Source: a virus
Virus record (IMG/VR): IMGVR_UViG_3300037839_000885
Location: 1 to 21,111 of that record
Length of the DNA stretch: 21,111 bases
Reading direction: 5' to 3' (one strand)
Positions 1 to 9,751 of this stretch are shown here, piece by piece. The position numbers and the translations under genes are program-made. A model generated the notes under the pieces. The model worked only from the letters and a program-made list of their open reading frames with translations. It made no database searches and was not told the origin of the DNA. The first letter of the stretch is position 1, and every line of letters starts with the position of its first letter.

Positions 1-3000
1 ATGAAGCTTTAAATCAAACTTTATCTTCTTTGATTAATAAAACTTTTGTAAATTTAACTAAAGTAGGTTCTGATCTTGGAAAAGTATCTTTTGGGCCAAG
101 TATAGAAAATTTATTAAATTTATTAAACAAAGGATTAGAAAATATTGATGTAGATGGCGGTGGTATTGGAAACAAAATTGCCAAAGGTATATTTGAGCAA
201 ATTGGGGCGTTTGTTTCTGGTCCTGGAATAGTTTTGCTTACTGCGGTTGTTGCTAAATTAGTATTTAATCTAGGAAAATTTGCTGCACAATCATTACAAG
301 TTCTTTTGAGTTTAAATACAAAATCTGAAGAAAGAGCAGCAATACAAGCAAAAATAAATCAAGTTTTATCTCAAGAACCTGCTCTTGTTCAAGCAATTTA
401 TAATAAAGAAATAACTGTTTTAGATGTTGAAAATAAAATTCTTGCAATTATAAGACAGCAAACTTTAGAAAGACAAAAAGCCGCTTCATTATCAACTACT
501 TTAACTACTGGGTTAGTTGGAAAAGGATTATCTGCTAAAGGTGGAGTATTAAAAGCAAAGAGTGCAGGATTTATTCCTAATTTTGCTAGTTCAGAAATTT
601 TAGGAGCATTAGCTGGTGGATATGACCCTGGATATGTTCGTAAAATGAACATTCCTGGAGAAGGTTCTGTGACTTATAATTCAGCAGAAAAAGTTAAAAA
701 ATTTCCTGGAATGGATCAACCAGCAATTATGCCTCCTCAAGGTAGTAAAGCTGGAAAAAATTATCAAAGTCAATTCGATTCAGTATATGGATTTAATCCA
801 TACGCAAGCTCTGGTTTTATACCAAATTTCTCAACAATATCTCCAGCTGTACAAGCAGCAATAAATAAAGCTTTATCCAAAGGAGATACAAGATCATTAT
901 CAAATGTAACATTTACTAGTCGTTTAACACCAAGCGAATTAATAGCTGTAAATTCAACTAAACAAACGATATTAGGGGGTAGACCTTCTACTCAAAATCC
1001 AACTAAAATAACTAAACCTTTTAATGCAGAAAGTTTAGGAGTTTTATCTTTAAGAGGCAAAAGCGGTGATGTGCCTACCTCTACTTCGTTAGCTACGTTA
1101 CCAATGTTTTCTAATGCAGTTAAAGCCGACCCATCTATAGGTTCAAACATGGTTCGATTTGACAAGGTACAAGTTAGGTCATTAGATGCTTTAGACAAGC
1201 AAAAACCCAACGAGTTTATTAGATTATTAACAGAGCAAATTTTACCACCTTTAGCTAATGTGGCAACACAGTTTATGGGTAGTGCATTAGGAAATCAAGG
1301 AGATGGAGTAAATGAAGTGCTTGGAAAAATTAAAAATGGTAAAAGCTTCTTACCTCCAGGAGCTATAGGAGATCTTTTTGAAACAGTAGTAAAAATTGCT
1401 ACAAAAAATCCAGGAAAATTTATACAATCTGTAGATGACGATTTCAGAAGACCTTTCGATTTTGAAGAAGCTGGAGCAGCAAGCGGACAATTTAAATCAA
1501 GATTTGGATTTAAATCCAACTTAATTAAAGCTGATGCAAAATTAACCTCTGATTCTACAGCAATTAGATCTATAATTAAAAAAGCTTACAATTCTAATAT
1601 ACCTGGTCTCCCATTTACAGAATTATTAAATGGTAAAATTCAAAAAACTTCTTCTAGAAAAAGTAAATCTAAAGGTTTTATACCTAACTTTTCAGCACTA
1701 AATGATTCTATAAATAGAGAAGTTATGGCTGGAACATCTCCATCTAGAGTAAGAATTGGTAAAGACCAAAGGTTGACTTCTGCTTCGAATCCACTTGGTT
1801 TGGGGGTTTATAATACAAAAGATGAGCCTCTTGGTTTGGGTCAAGGAGTATCTAGGGCTGGTAGCAAAGCTAAAACTTCAGGGGCTGCAAATAGTTTTGT
1901 GCCTAATTTTGCCTTAGCTGGGGGAGTTTTATTTGCTATTCGGACCGCAGCAGCAGTAGCATTTTCGATTGGTATAGACAAACTAATAACAGTTATTAAC
2001 TCTAAAATTGAAAGCGAAAAAACTAAACGAGTTGTATCAACTGTGGGTCAGGCGGCGAGTTTTGGCGTAGGAGCTGCTGCTACGGGAGGAGCAAAATTTG
2101 CAGGAGCGGTTGCTCTGTCAACTTTAATACCAGGATTGGTAAGCGCACTAGGAACTACAGATCAAACAATTCAAGATTTAATTGTTGCTTCTGAAGAAAA
2201 TAAAGATAAAATTGAAGAGTTTAATTCTGCTTTTTCTTCTTACAGTTCAAATTTAGAAAAATTAAAAGACGAAAATATTTCTTTGGGAGAAAAACAAAAA
2301 ATTCTCTCGCAAAATAATGAACAATTATCGAAAATACTTCTTAATACTCCAGATAATCTTAGAGAAAATCTTGCGAATACATTATCTACTGGAGATTTTG
2401 AAAAAATTGCAGAAGCATTAAGTCAAGTTCAGACTGCTTTGCAGGTACAAAGCGCAAACACACAAAACTTGGCGAACATACTTCAAATTACTTCTGATAA
2501 AAAAGTAACTCCAACAGAATCCAGCAAGCTAACTTCTTCTATATTAAGTGTGCAAAATGAGAGAGGGATGTCTTTGTCTGGCTCAGTAATGAGTAACCCT
2601 AAGATACTTGAAAATTTTCAAAAAAATTTAAATGAAAGCTTAGGGAGTGAAGGTATAAACGTATCAAACAGAGATCTTACAGATGCTGTAGAAAAAAGAT
2701 TTGGATACAGAACTAACATGGATGGGGATAGAGCTTATGCTAAGTCGACAAACTACCCCAACATGGTTTTGCAGAAACAAGAAATAGATCAAAAAGAATT
2801 AAATCGATTAAAGAGCATTGTTGCACCAGACGTATTTAAACAAAAACAAAAAGAATTTGAAGAAAAAAGTCAAAATATAGTAATCAATTCAATTGAGCAG
2901 CTTTTTAAAGATGCAGAAATTAATCCAAGCGTTATAGATTCTATAATACAACCATTAAGAGGTCTTCCATTTGATGAAACAAGTGAGCAAGCGCAAGCTG

Positions 3001-5132
3001 TAAATCAAGCTTTAGGTCTACTTGGTCTTACTGTTAAAAAGACAGATAAAGGACTTGAAGTACTGCTTAAATATACGAAGGAAGATCTTTTAAGAAGAGC
3101 AGGACTTGCGGGTGATGTTTCTTCAAATCCAGCTTCAGCCGACGCTTTCCGAAAAAATATAGACGTAAAATCTCTACAAGAATACAGCAAAGAAGTTTTA
3201 GATAAAGACATGAGCTTAAATGCCAATCGTATTGCTACAACAAGAGTTTTAGACGCTCAACAACAAATATATTCATCTATATTAAATGAAACAGAACGAA
3301 GAAAAGTTAACGCTAAATTCATAGAGCAAACAAACAATTTGCACAAAAAAGGCGTTATAGATTTAGATAAATTTATTCTAGCTGTTCAAGGTGGTCAAGA
3401 AGAACTCGTAGCTTTAAATCAAAGAGCGCGAGGTTTAATGTTTGCTGAAGATTTTAAAGGAGCAAGACAAGCTGGAAGAGAAAAAAGAATATTAGGTGGA
3501 GAAACAAAACTAGAAGATATTCCAGCTGCATTTTTTGATGAATTTGATTTTAGAACAGAAGATTCATATAGACAAGCTCAACTTGGAGCAGCAGAGACAG
3601 CACGAACAATTAAAAGTGAATTTAATAATGCCTTTTTATCTTTTGCTAATGGAACAGAAACCGCTAGTGACGCTTTTACAAAAATGGCTCTCAATATAAG
3701 TGATAAAATACAACAATTAGCATTAGAATTTGCAACAAATCAAATTTTTGGTTCACTAGGTAGCACTAGTGGAATCGGTGGTGCAATCGGAGATTTTTTA
3801 AGCGGTCTATCCAAATCAAAGGGCGGAATCATAAAAGGTTATTCGTCTGGTGGTAATGTAACTGGTGGATCAGGCACAAAGGATGATGTTCCAGCTATGT
3901 TAAGTGGTGGAGAATATGTTATAAGAAAAAGTGCAGTTAAAAAATATGGTCCAGAATATTTACAAATGCTAAATGAAGGAAAAGTTGGAAAACACTTTTT
4001 TGGTGGAGTTATGATGAATATAGGTATGGCAGCACTTGCTCAAAACGCAAAAACAAACCCAGGATCTGCTTCTATGCTTAAGGGTATAGCTCCAGCGTTT
4101 GGCTTCCCTATAGGTCAAAAATCTATGATGGGTACAAGCCAACAATCTATGAAAGTAGCCCCTGGACAATCAGGACGAGTAAACCCGCGCGAATACGAAA
4201 AATTTGCTGGTGGAGGAGAAGTAGGATTTTTAGGAAAAAATTTCTATAAATATAATGATCCTCTTTACCCAACTGGTGGAGAATCTGTAATAAGTGAAAA
4301 TCTAAGTCTTCTAGCTACTTTAGATGAAGATAATCCTCAAAATGCAATAAGAAAAGAAAGAGAAACGACTTTATTTAATTATTTAATATATTTAAAAGAT
4401 TTAAAGGAGAGAAATGAAGAAGCTTATAAAGAAAACCAAAGATTAAACAAAGAAATCAGAGATAATTATAATAGTCAACAAAAGCAGAAGCAAACAGGAG
4501 CGCTTGTAGGATTTGGTTTAGGAGTAGCGGGTGCTTTTGCTCCAGGATTTATCCCTGGTGGCAAAGACTCTTTCTTTGATAAATCTTCTACTCCAAACAT
4601 GCGCTTGCGTCAACCGTATGGTGGCTTTGATCGGAATTATCCGCCTGATGCAAGAGGAAGATTAAAATTAGGTAAGGCTAACGGAGGACAAATTAAAAAA
4701 TTTGCAGCAGGAGGATCAAGTGTAGATGATGTACCCGCCTTACTTATGGCTGGAGAATTTGTAATAAAAAAAGATATGGTAAACATGTATGGTAAGCAAT
4801 TTTTTGATGATCTCAATAGGGGGAGAATTAAAAAATTTGCTGAAGGAGGTCCTGTTGGAAATTTATCTTCTTCTCCCTCTTCAGTTCCAGAATCAAATAC
4901 TTCAGCCTACTCGCCTGTAAATAACATTAATATAACTGTTAATGTAGCAAAAGAACAATCACAAGTCGTATCTCAAAATCAAAACAGTTCGGGATCAGAA
5001 GAGGATGGAAAAGAAGAAACAGTTAAAAATAAAGACCTTGCAGAAAAAATAAAAGGTCAAGTAATTCGAGTGCTTACAGAGCAACAAAGGCCTGGTGGAA
5101 TGCTGAGCAGCAGTGTATATAAGAAAAGATAA
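1..5132 (+). CDS. Phage tail tape-measure protein (5' partial)
   Basis: This protein sets the length of a long phage tail and later helps DNA entry. The frame is open from base 3, so the true start is left of the window; the TTG at 30 is only the first start-like codon. At least 1709 residues are present. Visible features are: a hydrophobic stretch near nt 185-310; four copies of a G-F-I-P-N-F-A/S motif; hydrophobic segments near nt 1910-2150; a long charged helical region; a segment at about nt 3600-3810 (ANGTETASDAF, then NQIFGSLG) resembling the C-terminal region of lambda H-type tape measures; and two Gly-rich DDVPA-type modules near the C-terminus. At about 1.5 angstrom per residue, as in lambda, the visible part would span about 250 nm. 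The gene ends 2 bp from the stop of a converging gene. Family assignment is strong; length is inferred. Confidence 0.93.
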   Translation, partial: EALNQTLSSLINKTFVNLTKVGSDLGKVSFGPSIENLLNLLNKGLENIDVDGGGIGNKIAKGIFEQIGAFVSGPGIVLLTAVVAKLVFNLGKFAAQSLQVLLSLNTKSEERAAIQAKINQVLSQEPALVQAIYNKEITVLDVENKILAIIRQQTLERQKAASLSTTLTTGLVGKGLSAKGGVLKAKSAGFIPNFASSEILGALAGGYDPGYVRKMNIPGEGSVTYNSAEKVKKFPGMDQPAIMPPQGSKAGKNYQSQFDSVYGFNPYASSGFIPNFSTISPAVQAAINKALSKGDTRSLSNVTFTSRLTPSELIAVNSTKQTILGGRPSTQNPTKITKPFNAESLGVLSLRGKSGDVPTSTSLATLPMFSNAVKADPSIGSNMVRFDKVQVRSLDALDKQKPNEFIRLLTEQILPPLANVATQFMGSALGNQGDGVNEVLGKIKNGKSFLPPGAIGDLFETVVKIATKNPGKFIQSVDDDFRRPFDFEEAGAASGQFKSRFGFKSNLIKADAKLTSDSTAIRSIIKKAYNSNIPGLPFTELLNGKIQKTSSRKSKSKGFIPNFSALNDSINREVMAGTSPSRVRIGKDQRLTSASNPLGLGVYNTKDEPLGLGQGVSRAGSKAKTSGAANSFVPNFALAGGVLFAIRTAAAVAFSIGIDKLITVINSKIESEKTKRVVSTVGQAASFGVGAAATGGAKFAGAVALSTLIPGLVSALGTTDQTIQDLIVASEENKDKIEEFNSAFSSYSSNLEKLKDENISLGEKQKILSQNNEQLSKILLNTPDNLRENLANTLSTGDFEKIAEALSQVQTALQVQSANTQNLANILQITSDKKVTPTESSKLTSSILSVQNERGMSLSGSVMSNPKILENFQKNLNESLGSEGINVSNRDLTDAVEKRFGYRTNMDGDRAYAKSTNYPNMVLQKQEIDQKELNRLKSIVAPDVFKQKQKEFEEKSQNIVINSIEQLFKDAEINPSVIDSIIQPLRGLPFDETSEQAQAVNQALGLLGLTVKKTDKGLEVLLKYTKEDLLRRAGLAGDVSSNPASADAFRKNIDVKSLQEYSKEVLDKDMSLNANRIATTRVLDAQQQIYSSILNETERRKVNAKFIEQTNNLHKKGVIDLDKFILAVQGGQEELVALNQRARGLMFAEDFKGARQAGREKRILGGETKLEDIPAAFFDEFDFRTEDSYRQAQLGAAETARTIKSEFNNAFLSFANGTETASDAFTKMALNISDKIQQLALEFATNQIFGSLGSTSGIGGAIGDFLSGLSKSKGGIIKGYSSGGNVTGGSGTKDDVPAMLSGGEYVIRKSAVKKYGPEYLQMLNEGKVGKHFFGGVMMNIGMAALAQNAKTNPGSASMLKGIAPAFGFPIGQKSMMGTSQQSMKVAPGQSGRVNPREYEKFAGGGEVGFLGKNFYKYNDPLYPTGGESVISENLSLLATLDEDNPQNAIRKERETTLFNYLIYLKDLKERNEEAYKENQRLNKEIRDNYNSQQKQKQTGALVGFGLGVAGAFAPGFIPGGKDSFFDKSSTPNMRLRQPYGGFDRNYPPDARGRLKLGKANGGQIKKFAAGGSSVDDVPALLMAGEFVIKKDMVNMYGKQFFDDLNRGRIKKFAEGGPVGNLSSSPSSVPESNTSAYSPVNNINITVNVAKEQSQVVSQNQNSSGSEEDGKEETVKNKDLAEKIKGQVIRVLTEQQRPGGMLSSSVYKKR
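567..1913 (+). repeat. Four dispersed G-F-I-P-N-F-A/S motif copies within the tape-measure gene
   Basis: Seven-residue motifs are encoded at 567-587 (GFIPNFA), 813-833 (GFIPNFS), 1674-1694 (GFIPNFS) and 1893-1913 (SFVPNFA). Each follows a small or basic stretch such as KSKS or AKSA. The DNA copies differ at third positions, so this is a protein-level repeat. Spacing is uneven (about 246, 861 and 219 bases). From memory, similar motifs recur in other phage tape measures. Their role is unknown to me; contact sites for the tube or for chaperones are possible. Confidence 0.8.
3849..4007 (+). repeat. Tape-measure C-terminal DDVPA module, copy 1
   Basis: About 53 residues run from GGNV to FFGG. 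The pattern is Gly-Gly, then KDDVPAMLSGGEYVIRK, an Ala-Val-x2-Tyr-Gly step and LNEG. The same pattern recurs at 4704-4850, so the module is duplicated within the protein. This kind of segment is common near the end of large tape measures. Confidence 0.8.
4704..4850 (+). repeat. Tape-measure C-terminal DDVPA module, copy 2
   Basis: About 49 residues repeat the design of 3849-4007: AAGGSS, VDDVPALLMAGEFVIKK, an M-Y-G step, LNRG and KFAEGG. A partial third copy of the flanking K-F-A-x-G-G element (KFAGGG) lies near 4200-4215. The copies are diverged in DNA, so the duplication is old or under protein-level selection. Confidence 0.8.
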
Positions 5133-5134
5133 AA

Positions 5135-6541
5135 TTAAATTATAAATTTTGCAGAAAAATTTATTAAATCTTTTTCAGATAAAATTTGATTTTTTTGTAA
5201 ATTTTCATTTAAAGATAAAAAGTTTTTTAATTTTTCTAACGAATATTTATACTCAAAAAGAAAAGTAATATATTCTCTATCGTTTAAAAGAGTTTTGTAT
5301 TTTTCTATATATTTTAAATTTGCGCTCGATTCAACATAAAATTTTTCTTTTTCAAAAAAATTCGTAATAAATTCTACGTACAGGAAACATTCTGTTTCAT
5401 TTTCTTTAATTTCTAAAATTTTAACGTCTTTAATATTTCTAGATTGAAAATAATCTAAATCCATATTAATATCTACATATTTAGTTTGACTTTGATTATA
5501 GTATCCAAGATAATCTTTTTCTATGTTATAACTATTATCTATTACGTCATCAGAATTTATATCTTCTGATAGACAAATCATTTTATCTTTGAGATTTTTA
5601 TTCAAAATTGGATAATAATTCTCAAAATTAACATCTCCAATCTGTATTTTATCAATAGAACTACTTAAACTTTCTTCGTTAAATAGGTATAAATAATTTT
5701 GAAAAAACACTAATGTTTCGTAATTTATTGATTGTTTATATATTTTTCCAATATTTATAATTTGTTTTTCAAAATTTTCTGTTAAAAAAACGTTTATATC
5801 TTCTTCTTTTTCTCTATCTTTTAGAAATTTATACATTTCTGATTGCCATTTTTTTAGAGGTAAAATTTTAATATTTATATTCTCTGATATTTCGACTATA
5901 TTAGATTCTATAAAAGGAACGGTAAGTAAGGTAGTAAAATTATTATTATCTAACCATTTTGAGGCAACATTTTCAATAAATAGATTTTTAAGTTGAAGAT
6001 TTTTTTCTACATGATTAGATAAGGTTGATAATATTAAATATGAATAGATTCCTTTTGATTCTAGGTATTCTTTATTTGACAACATTTTTATACTTAAAAA
6101 GTCATCACTTCTATATATTTTATTAAATAAAATATTTTTATCTATGTCTTCTAACATTTCATATTCAACATCTAAATTAAAATGCTGTTTGTCCTGATTA
6201 TCGTATAGTACACTAAAGTTTATATTTTTATAGAAACCAATTTTTTTATTATTTTCTTTGTATTTATTAAAATTATTTTCAAAAAGATAGTCAAAACTTG
6301 AATTAACTTTATTCCTATCCTCACTCCGATTATATTTAAGTTTTTTAGAGTTACTTTCTGAAGAAAAAGTTTTGTTATTATCGATCACATGATTATTTAA
6401 ATTTAAAAACCTATCAATAATTAAATCTTTATCTTTCAGAGTCACGCTAAAAGACGGAGGAATACTACTTTTTGATAAAGTACCCAAAGAGTTTAATATG
6501 GTCTTCCATTCAAGTTTTATATTAATATTGTTATTTTTCAT
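5135..6541 (-). CDS. Unrecognised protein following the J-like gene, putative tail or host-contact protein
   Basis: I do not recognise this 468-residue protein. It is rich in Asn, Lys, Ile, Leu and Glu, with no signal peptide, membrane segment or metal motif that I can see. Its N-terminal region (IKLEWKTILNSLG, then PPSFSVTLKDKDL) looks like a folded start, followed by an Asn/Lys/Ser-rich low-complexity stretch around residues 55-100. It is the last gene of the tail-tip block, starting 4 bases after the J-like gene stops with no clear Shine-Dalgarno site, so it probably depends on coupled translation. It ends 2 bases from the converging tape-measure stop. Position just downstream of J suggests a tail fibre, tip or host-range accessory protein. 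That is inference from context only. Confidence 0.55.
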   Translation of the reverse strand: MKNNNINIKLEWKTILNSLGTLSKSSIPPSFSVTLKDKDLIIDRFLNLNNHVIDNNKTFSSESNSKKLKYNRSEDRNKVNSSFDYLFENNFNKYKENNKKIGFYKNINFSVLYDNQDKQHFNLDVEYEMLEDIDKNILFNKIYRSDDFLSIKMLSNKEYLESKGIYSYLILSTLSNHVEKNLQLKNLFIENVASKWLDNNNFTTLLTVPFIESNIVEISENINIKILPLKKWQSEMYKFLKDREKEEDINVFLTENFEKQIINIGKIYKQSINYETLVFFQNYLYLFNEESLSSSIDKIQIGDVNFENYYPILNKNLKDKMICLSEDINSDDVIDNSYNIEKDYLGYYNQSQTKYVDINMDLDYFQSRNIKDVKILEIKENETECFLYVEFITNFFEKEKFYVESSANLKYIEKYKTLLNDREYITFLFEYKYSLEKLKNFLSLNENLQKNQILSEKDLINFSAKFII

Positions 6542-6545
6542 TTTA

Positions 6546-9500
6546 TTATAATAAATTTACTCCAGATATCGTGACGCTATCTAGTGGGGCTTGGTTTATG
6601 AAATTAAACTTCTTTTCTACGTAACTAGATCTCTCATTCAAGAAATTTGAAGCATATACTCTAAAGGAATATACACCCGTATAAAGTGGGGTAACAAACG
6701 GAGGTATGGTGCCATTTTCCCAGTTTGTGCCATTTAATCCATTTTGTAATACTTCCGTAAGCGAGAGGGTCTTTTCTAAAAATTGATTGTCTATTCCATC
6801 TCCATCAAAATTACCAGATTTTACATATACGGTATATAGAGAAACATATTCTGTATCTCCTGTTGGTAAAATTTGATATATAATACTGTTTATCCCACTT
6901 TGATTTTGTTGATAAGGGATGCTTGGACTACCTGTTGGAGCGTAATTATTGCCAGCGTATCCTGATTTAGGTAGATCTCTAAATAAACCAGTTAAAAATA
7001 AGTTTGGTAGTGGGGGTATTTCTGGTTTTATTGGTTTATCTATTAGAGTAGCTGAATTATCAATGTTAAAATATTTTTGTTCATTATACATCAGCGCAGA
7101 AATACTAAAGTTGTTGTTTTCATTTTCTTTAATCGATAAAACTCTGTATTTTTGAGGTTTATCTAAAAATGGCTCTAGGTAATATCCTGGATAAACGCCT
7201 AATGATGGATTATTAATCTCGGATCGAGCATTTAAAACTCCATTAAAACTTGATTGATTAATTTCTATAATCCAATTAGTATTATTTATTAGATTATAAT
7301 TAATTGAATCTAAGGGTTGTGGCAAGTTTAATCTTATGTAATCTTTATAAATTCCAGACCCACTTGTTAAAAAGCTCGATGGATTATTTATATTTATGTC
7401 TTGAATATGAGGGCGCTTTATAAATTCACTGTTAATACCGCTTATCCCATCAGATTTAATATCTGAAAATCCTGTAGAGTATAGATTTGCTAGGTCCGTA
7501 CCCATTTGTAAATTATAAGTAGGAGTTATAATTTGAAATTTAAAAGATTCATTAATCCCAGTTAAAATATTTAAATTATATTGATTATAATCTAAATCTA
7601 AAACAGCGTGATTTGCGCTTAACTCTAATGTCCTACCTGCGTATATTTTGTTTCTTCTATTTTGATCATATACAGAGATTACATCTCCAGGTTTTATATA
7701 ATACCCTTCGAGTCCTACTCTGAAATCTACCATTTCTGTATCTTCATTATCAGTAACTAACAACCATTTGCCTATTCTTCTTGCTTGAGTTTTGGATGTG
7801 CATCCAAATGCGCTAATTTCTTTCTCTCTTATTCCATGTTTTAATATCCCTTGTCTGTCTTCAACATATTCGATTGCGGGTTTGTAATTATCATTCTTAT
7901 CATTATACCTTACTAATACCGTGGTACTTCTTGCTCTCCTTGAAGCGTCTGAATAAATAAATTCGCCGCCTACTACATTACTATTATTAAAAATATATAT
8001 TGGTTTTTTTGGAGAATCTTGCGATGTTAATATTTGGCCAGCTGAATAGTATATAATACCGCGAAAAATACTAGCCATATCGTTTAAAATTTTGTAAGCT
8101 TCTTCTCTGGTGTTTATATACAAATTACAAGTAAATCTTGGCTCTAAGCCTCCGATTCCATTTGATACGAGTTCATCGCAATATTTAGAAATTTCATATA
8201 AAGTCCATTTGTCCGTAAGATCTTTATCGATATATTTTCCAAGACCATATCTATTGTTTGTGATCATATCATAAAAGCACCAAGCTGGATTGTCTGTCCA
8301 AGCTAATTTAAATTTTCCATTCCAGGCGCCATCATACGTTTTTGTAATAGGATTATAGTTTATAGGAATCTTTACTTTTAGTAAACGAAGATTATAAGAT
8401 CTCTCTGGAATTGCACTAAAATATCTTGCGTCAAATCTAGAATATATTATTGCACAGCCTGGATGAACAAATCGATCAGAATATATTTCTGATATAGAAT
8501 CTATTTGTGTCGTTGTTTGAAGTGTGCTTCCTCCGCCTTCTAGAGTATTTTTTGTTAGTGTAATCGCCCAACCAATTTGATTTTCAAATAAAGTAAAGTT
8601 TGGAAAATTTTCTGCGTATGGTCTCAAATTTATATGATATGTAAATACATTCGGAGAAGATTGGACTTTTCCCTCTACATAAACTAAATCATTAGAATAA
8701 GCCGAAGAGGTATGCGGAGAATATTTAGAAGTATCTAATGCCACTAAAGTATTGTCATTTAAAACTCTAAAAATTTGGATCTCTACTTCTACATCTTGAT
8801 ATTCTACATCCCCTGCGGTTTCTGTTCCGTCTAAAATTTGTTCAAATAAAGCCAAAACTTTTATATTTACTTCTATTGAACTTAAGTCTGTGTTGTATAT
8901 ATAATATGTTTTGGGATACCTTATCTTTGTGTCTGTATTTGAGAGATATGCTCCATACAATCTCTCTCCAATCGATCTTGTCGTGGTTGTTTCTAAAGGA
9001 ATTTTAAATTTATCAACTTGCGAACCGTAATAATTGTATCTATCTTCGTATAAATACATTTTAGGATTAAATATTGTATGTTCGTTATTATTTTCTCCAT
9101 ACGTATATCTATAATTAACATATTGAAAATTAGAAAATCCTTTGATATCCGCTACAGGAGTATTATTCCAATATATTGATGGAGATTCTAAACTAGAATT
9201 TAAGTTAGAAAATGGCGTAAAAGTTGCACTTGAATAACCTATACTTCCAGTTGTTTTATTTTCAAATCCGTAGGAATACTGCCCTGTGACAAAACCTTCA
9301 ATAGGACCCTCGCAGACAAGGTCTGCGGTAGCGATAGTATTGACCGATGTAAAGGCTCTTTGATTGTTTACAGTGGCGGTGGCAGGTGGATATTCTACAA
9401 AAATTGTTTTTAAATTTGGAGAACTTGGAGATATCGCTGATGCTGTAAATCCTGGTCCATCGTTTCCACCATTTTCTTGAAATTTGAATATATCTGCATC

Positions 9501-9746
9501 GTTTAATGTCCTTATAGTCGTCCAATATGCATCAAATCCGCTTGGTCCATAACCATAGCCTCTGGTTTTCGAGGTAGAATACGGTATGCTTGAAGTATCT
9601 CCCCCTTGAAATGAAAATGCTAATGCACCCGGTCTATCTTGAGCGGTGCTTTCTGGAAAGTTATAGCCACAGTAAGTAAACCCTATATTAAATGTATTTA
9701 ATACATTTCTAAAACCTTCTGCATATTTATTAGGGCTATTTGCCAT
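6546..9746 (-). CDS. Lambda J-like tail tip / host specificity protein
   Basis: This is the central tail-tip protein that in lambda forms the tip and contacts the receptor. It has 1066 residues, close to the lambda J length. The family landmarks are TADLVCEGPIEGFV at residues 141-154, a DNPAWCFYDMITNNRYGLG block near residue 485, and YYIKPGDVISVYDQ near residue 680. The last 150 or so residues look like a fibronectin-III type beta domain (FYSFR-like and Asn/Ser-rich strands), which would be the variable receptor-facing part. About 135 Gly/Ser/Tyr-rich residues precede the TADLV landmark, a longer lead-in than in lambda. It starts 5 bases after the I-like gene stops and has no clear Shine-Dalgarno site. 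The family is confident; the receptor cannot be read from sequence. Confidence 0.93.
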   Translation of the reverse strand: MANSPNKYAEGFRNVLNTFNIGFTYCGYNFPESTAQDRPGALAFSFQGGDTSSIPYSTSKTRGYGYGPSGFDAYWTTIRTLNDADIFKFQENGGNDGPGFTASAISPSSPNLKTIFVEYPPATATVNNQRAFTSVNTIATADLVCEGPIEGFVTGQYSYGFENKTTGSIGYSSATFTPFSNLNSSLESPSIYWNNTPVADIKGFSNFQYVNYRYTYGENNNEHTIFNPKMYLYEDRYNYYGSQVDKFKIPLETTTTRSIGERLYGAYLSNTDTKIRYPKTYYIYNTDLSSIEVNIKVLALFEQILDGTETAGDVEYQDVEVEIQIFRVLNDNTLVALDTSKYSPHTSSAYSNDLVYVEGKVQSSPNVFTYHINLRPYAENFPNFTLFENQIGWAITLTKNTLEGGGSTLQTTTQIDSISEIYSDRFVHPGCAIIYSRFDARYFSAIPERSYNLRLLKVKIPINYNPITKTYDGAWNGKFKLAWTDNPAWCFYDMITNNRYGLGKYIDKDLTDKWTLYEISKYCDELVSNGIGGLEPRFTCNLYINTREEAYKILNDMASIFRGIIYYSAGQILTSQDSPKKPIYIFNNSNVVGGEFIYSDASRRARSTTVLVRYNDKNDNYKPAIEYVEDRQGILKHGIREKEISAFGCTSKTQARRIGKWLLVTDNEDTEMVDFRVGLEGYYIKPGDVISVYDQNRRNKIYAGRTLELSANHAVLDLDYNQYNLNILTGINESFKFQIITPTYNLQMGTDLANLYSTGFSDIKSDGISGINSEFIKRPHIQDININNPSSFLTSGSGIYKDYIRLNLPQPLDSINYNLINNTNWIIEINQSSFNGVLNARSEINNPSLGVYPGYYLEPFLDKPQKYRVLSIKENENNNFSISALMYNEQKYFNIDNSATLIDKPIKPEIPPLPNLFLTGLFRDLPKSGYAGNNYAPTGSPSIPYQQNQSGINSIIYQILPTGDTEYVSLYTVYVKSGNFDGDGIDNQFLEKTLSLTEVLQNGLNGTNWENGTIPPFVTPLYTGVYSFRVYASNFLNERSSYVEKKFNFINQAPLDSVTISGVNLL

Positions 9747-9751
9747 AAAGA

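Noticed and set aside
30-32. TTG as the start of the tape-measure gene
   Set aside because: The same frame is open back to base 3 without a stop, so the gene continues left of the window.
3969-4169. Antisense reading frame within the tape-measure gene
   Set aside because: It is a shadow of the tape-measure coding sequence with no ribosome-binding site or family motif.
5131-5150. Possible terminator hairpin at the convergent stops
   Set aside because: The stem is six A/T pairs only, with no G-C pair, and lies inside coding sequence.
9298-9525. Small - strand reading frame inside the J-like gene
   Set aside because: It overlaps a well-supported gene in another frame and has no recognisable protein features.
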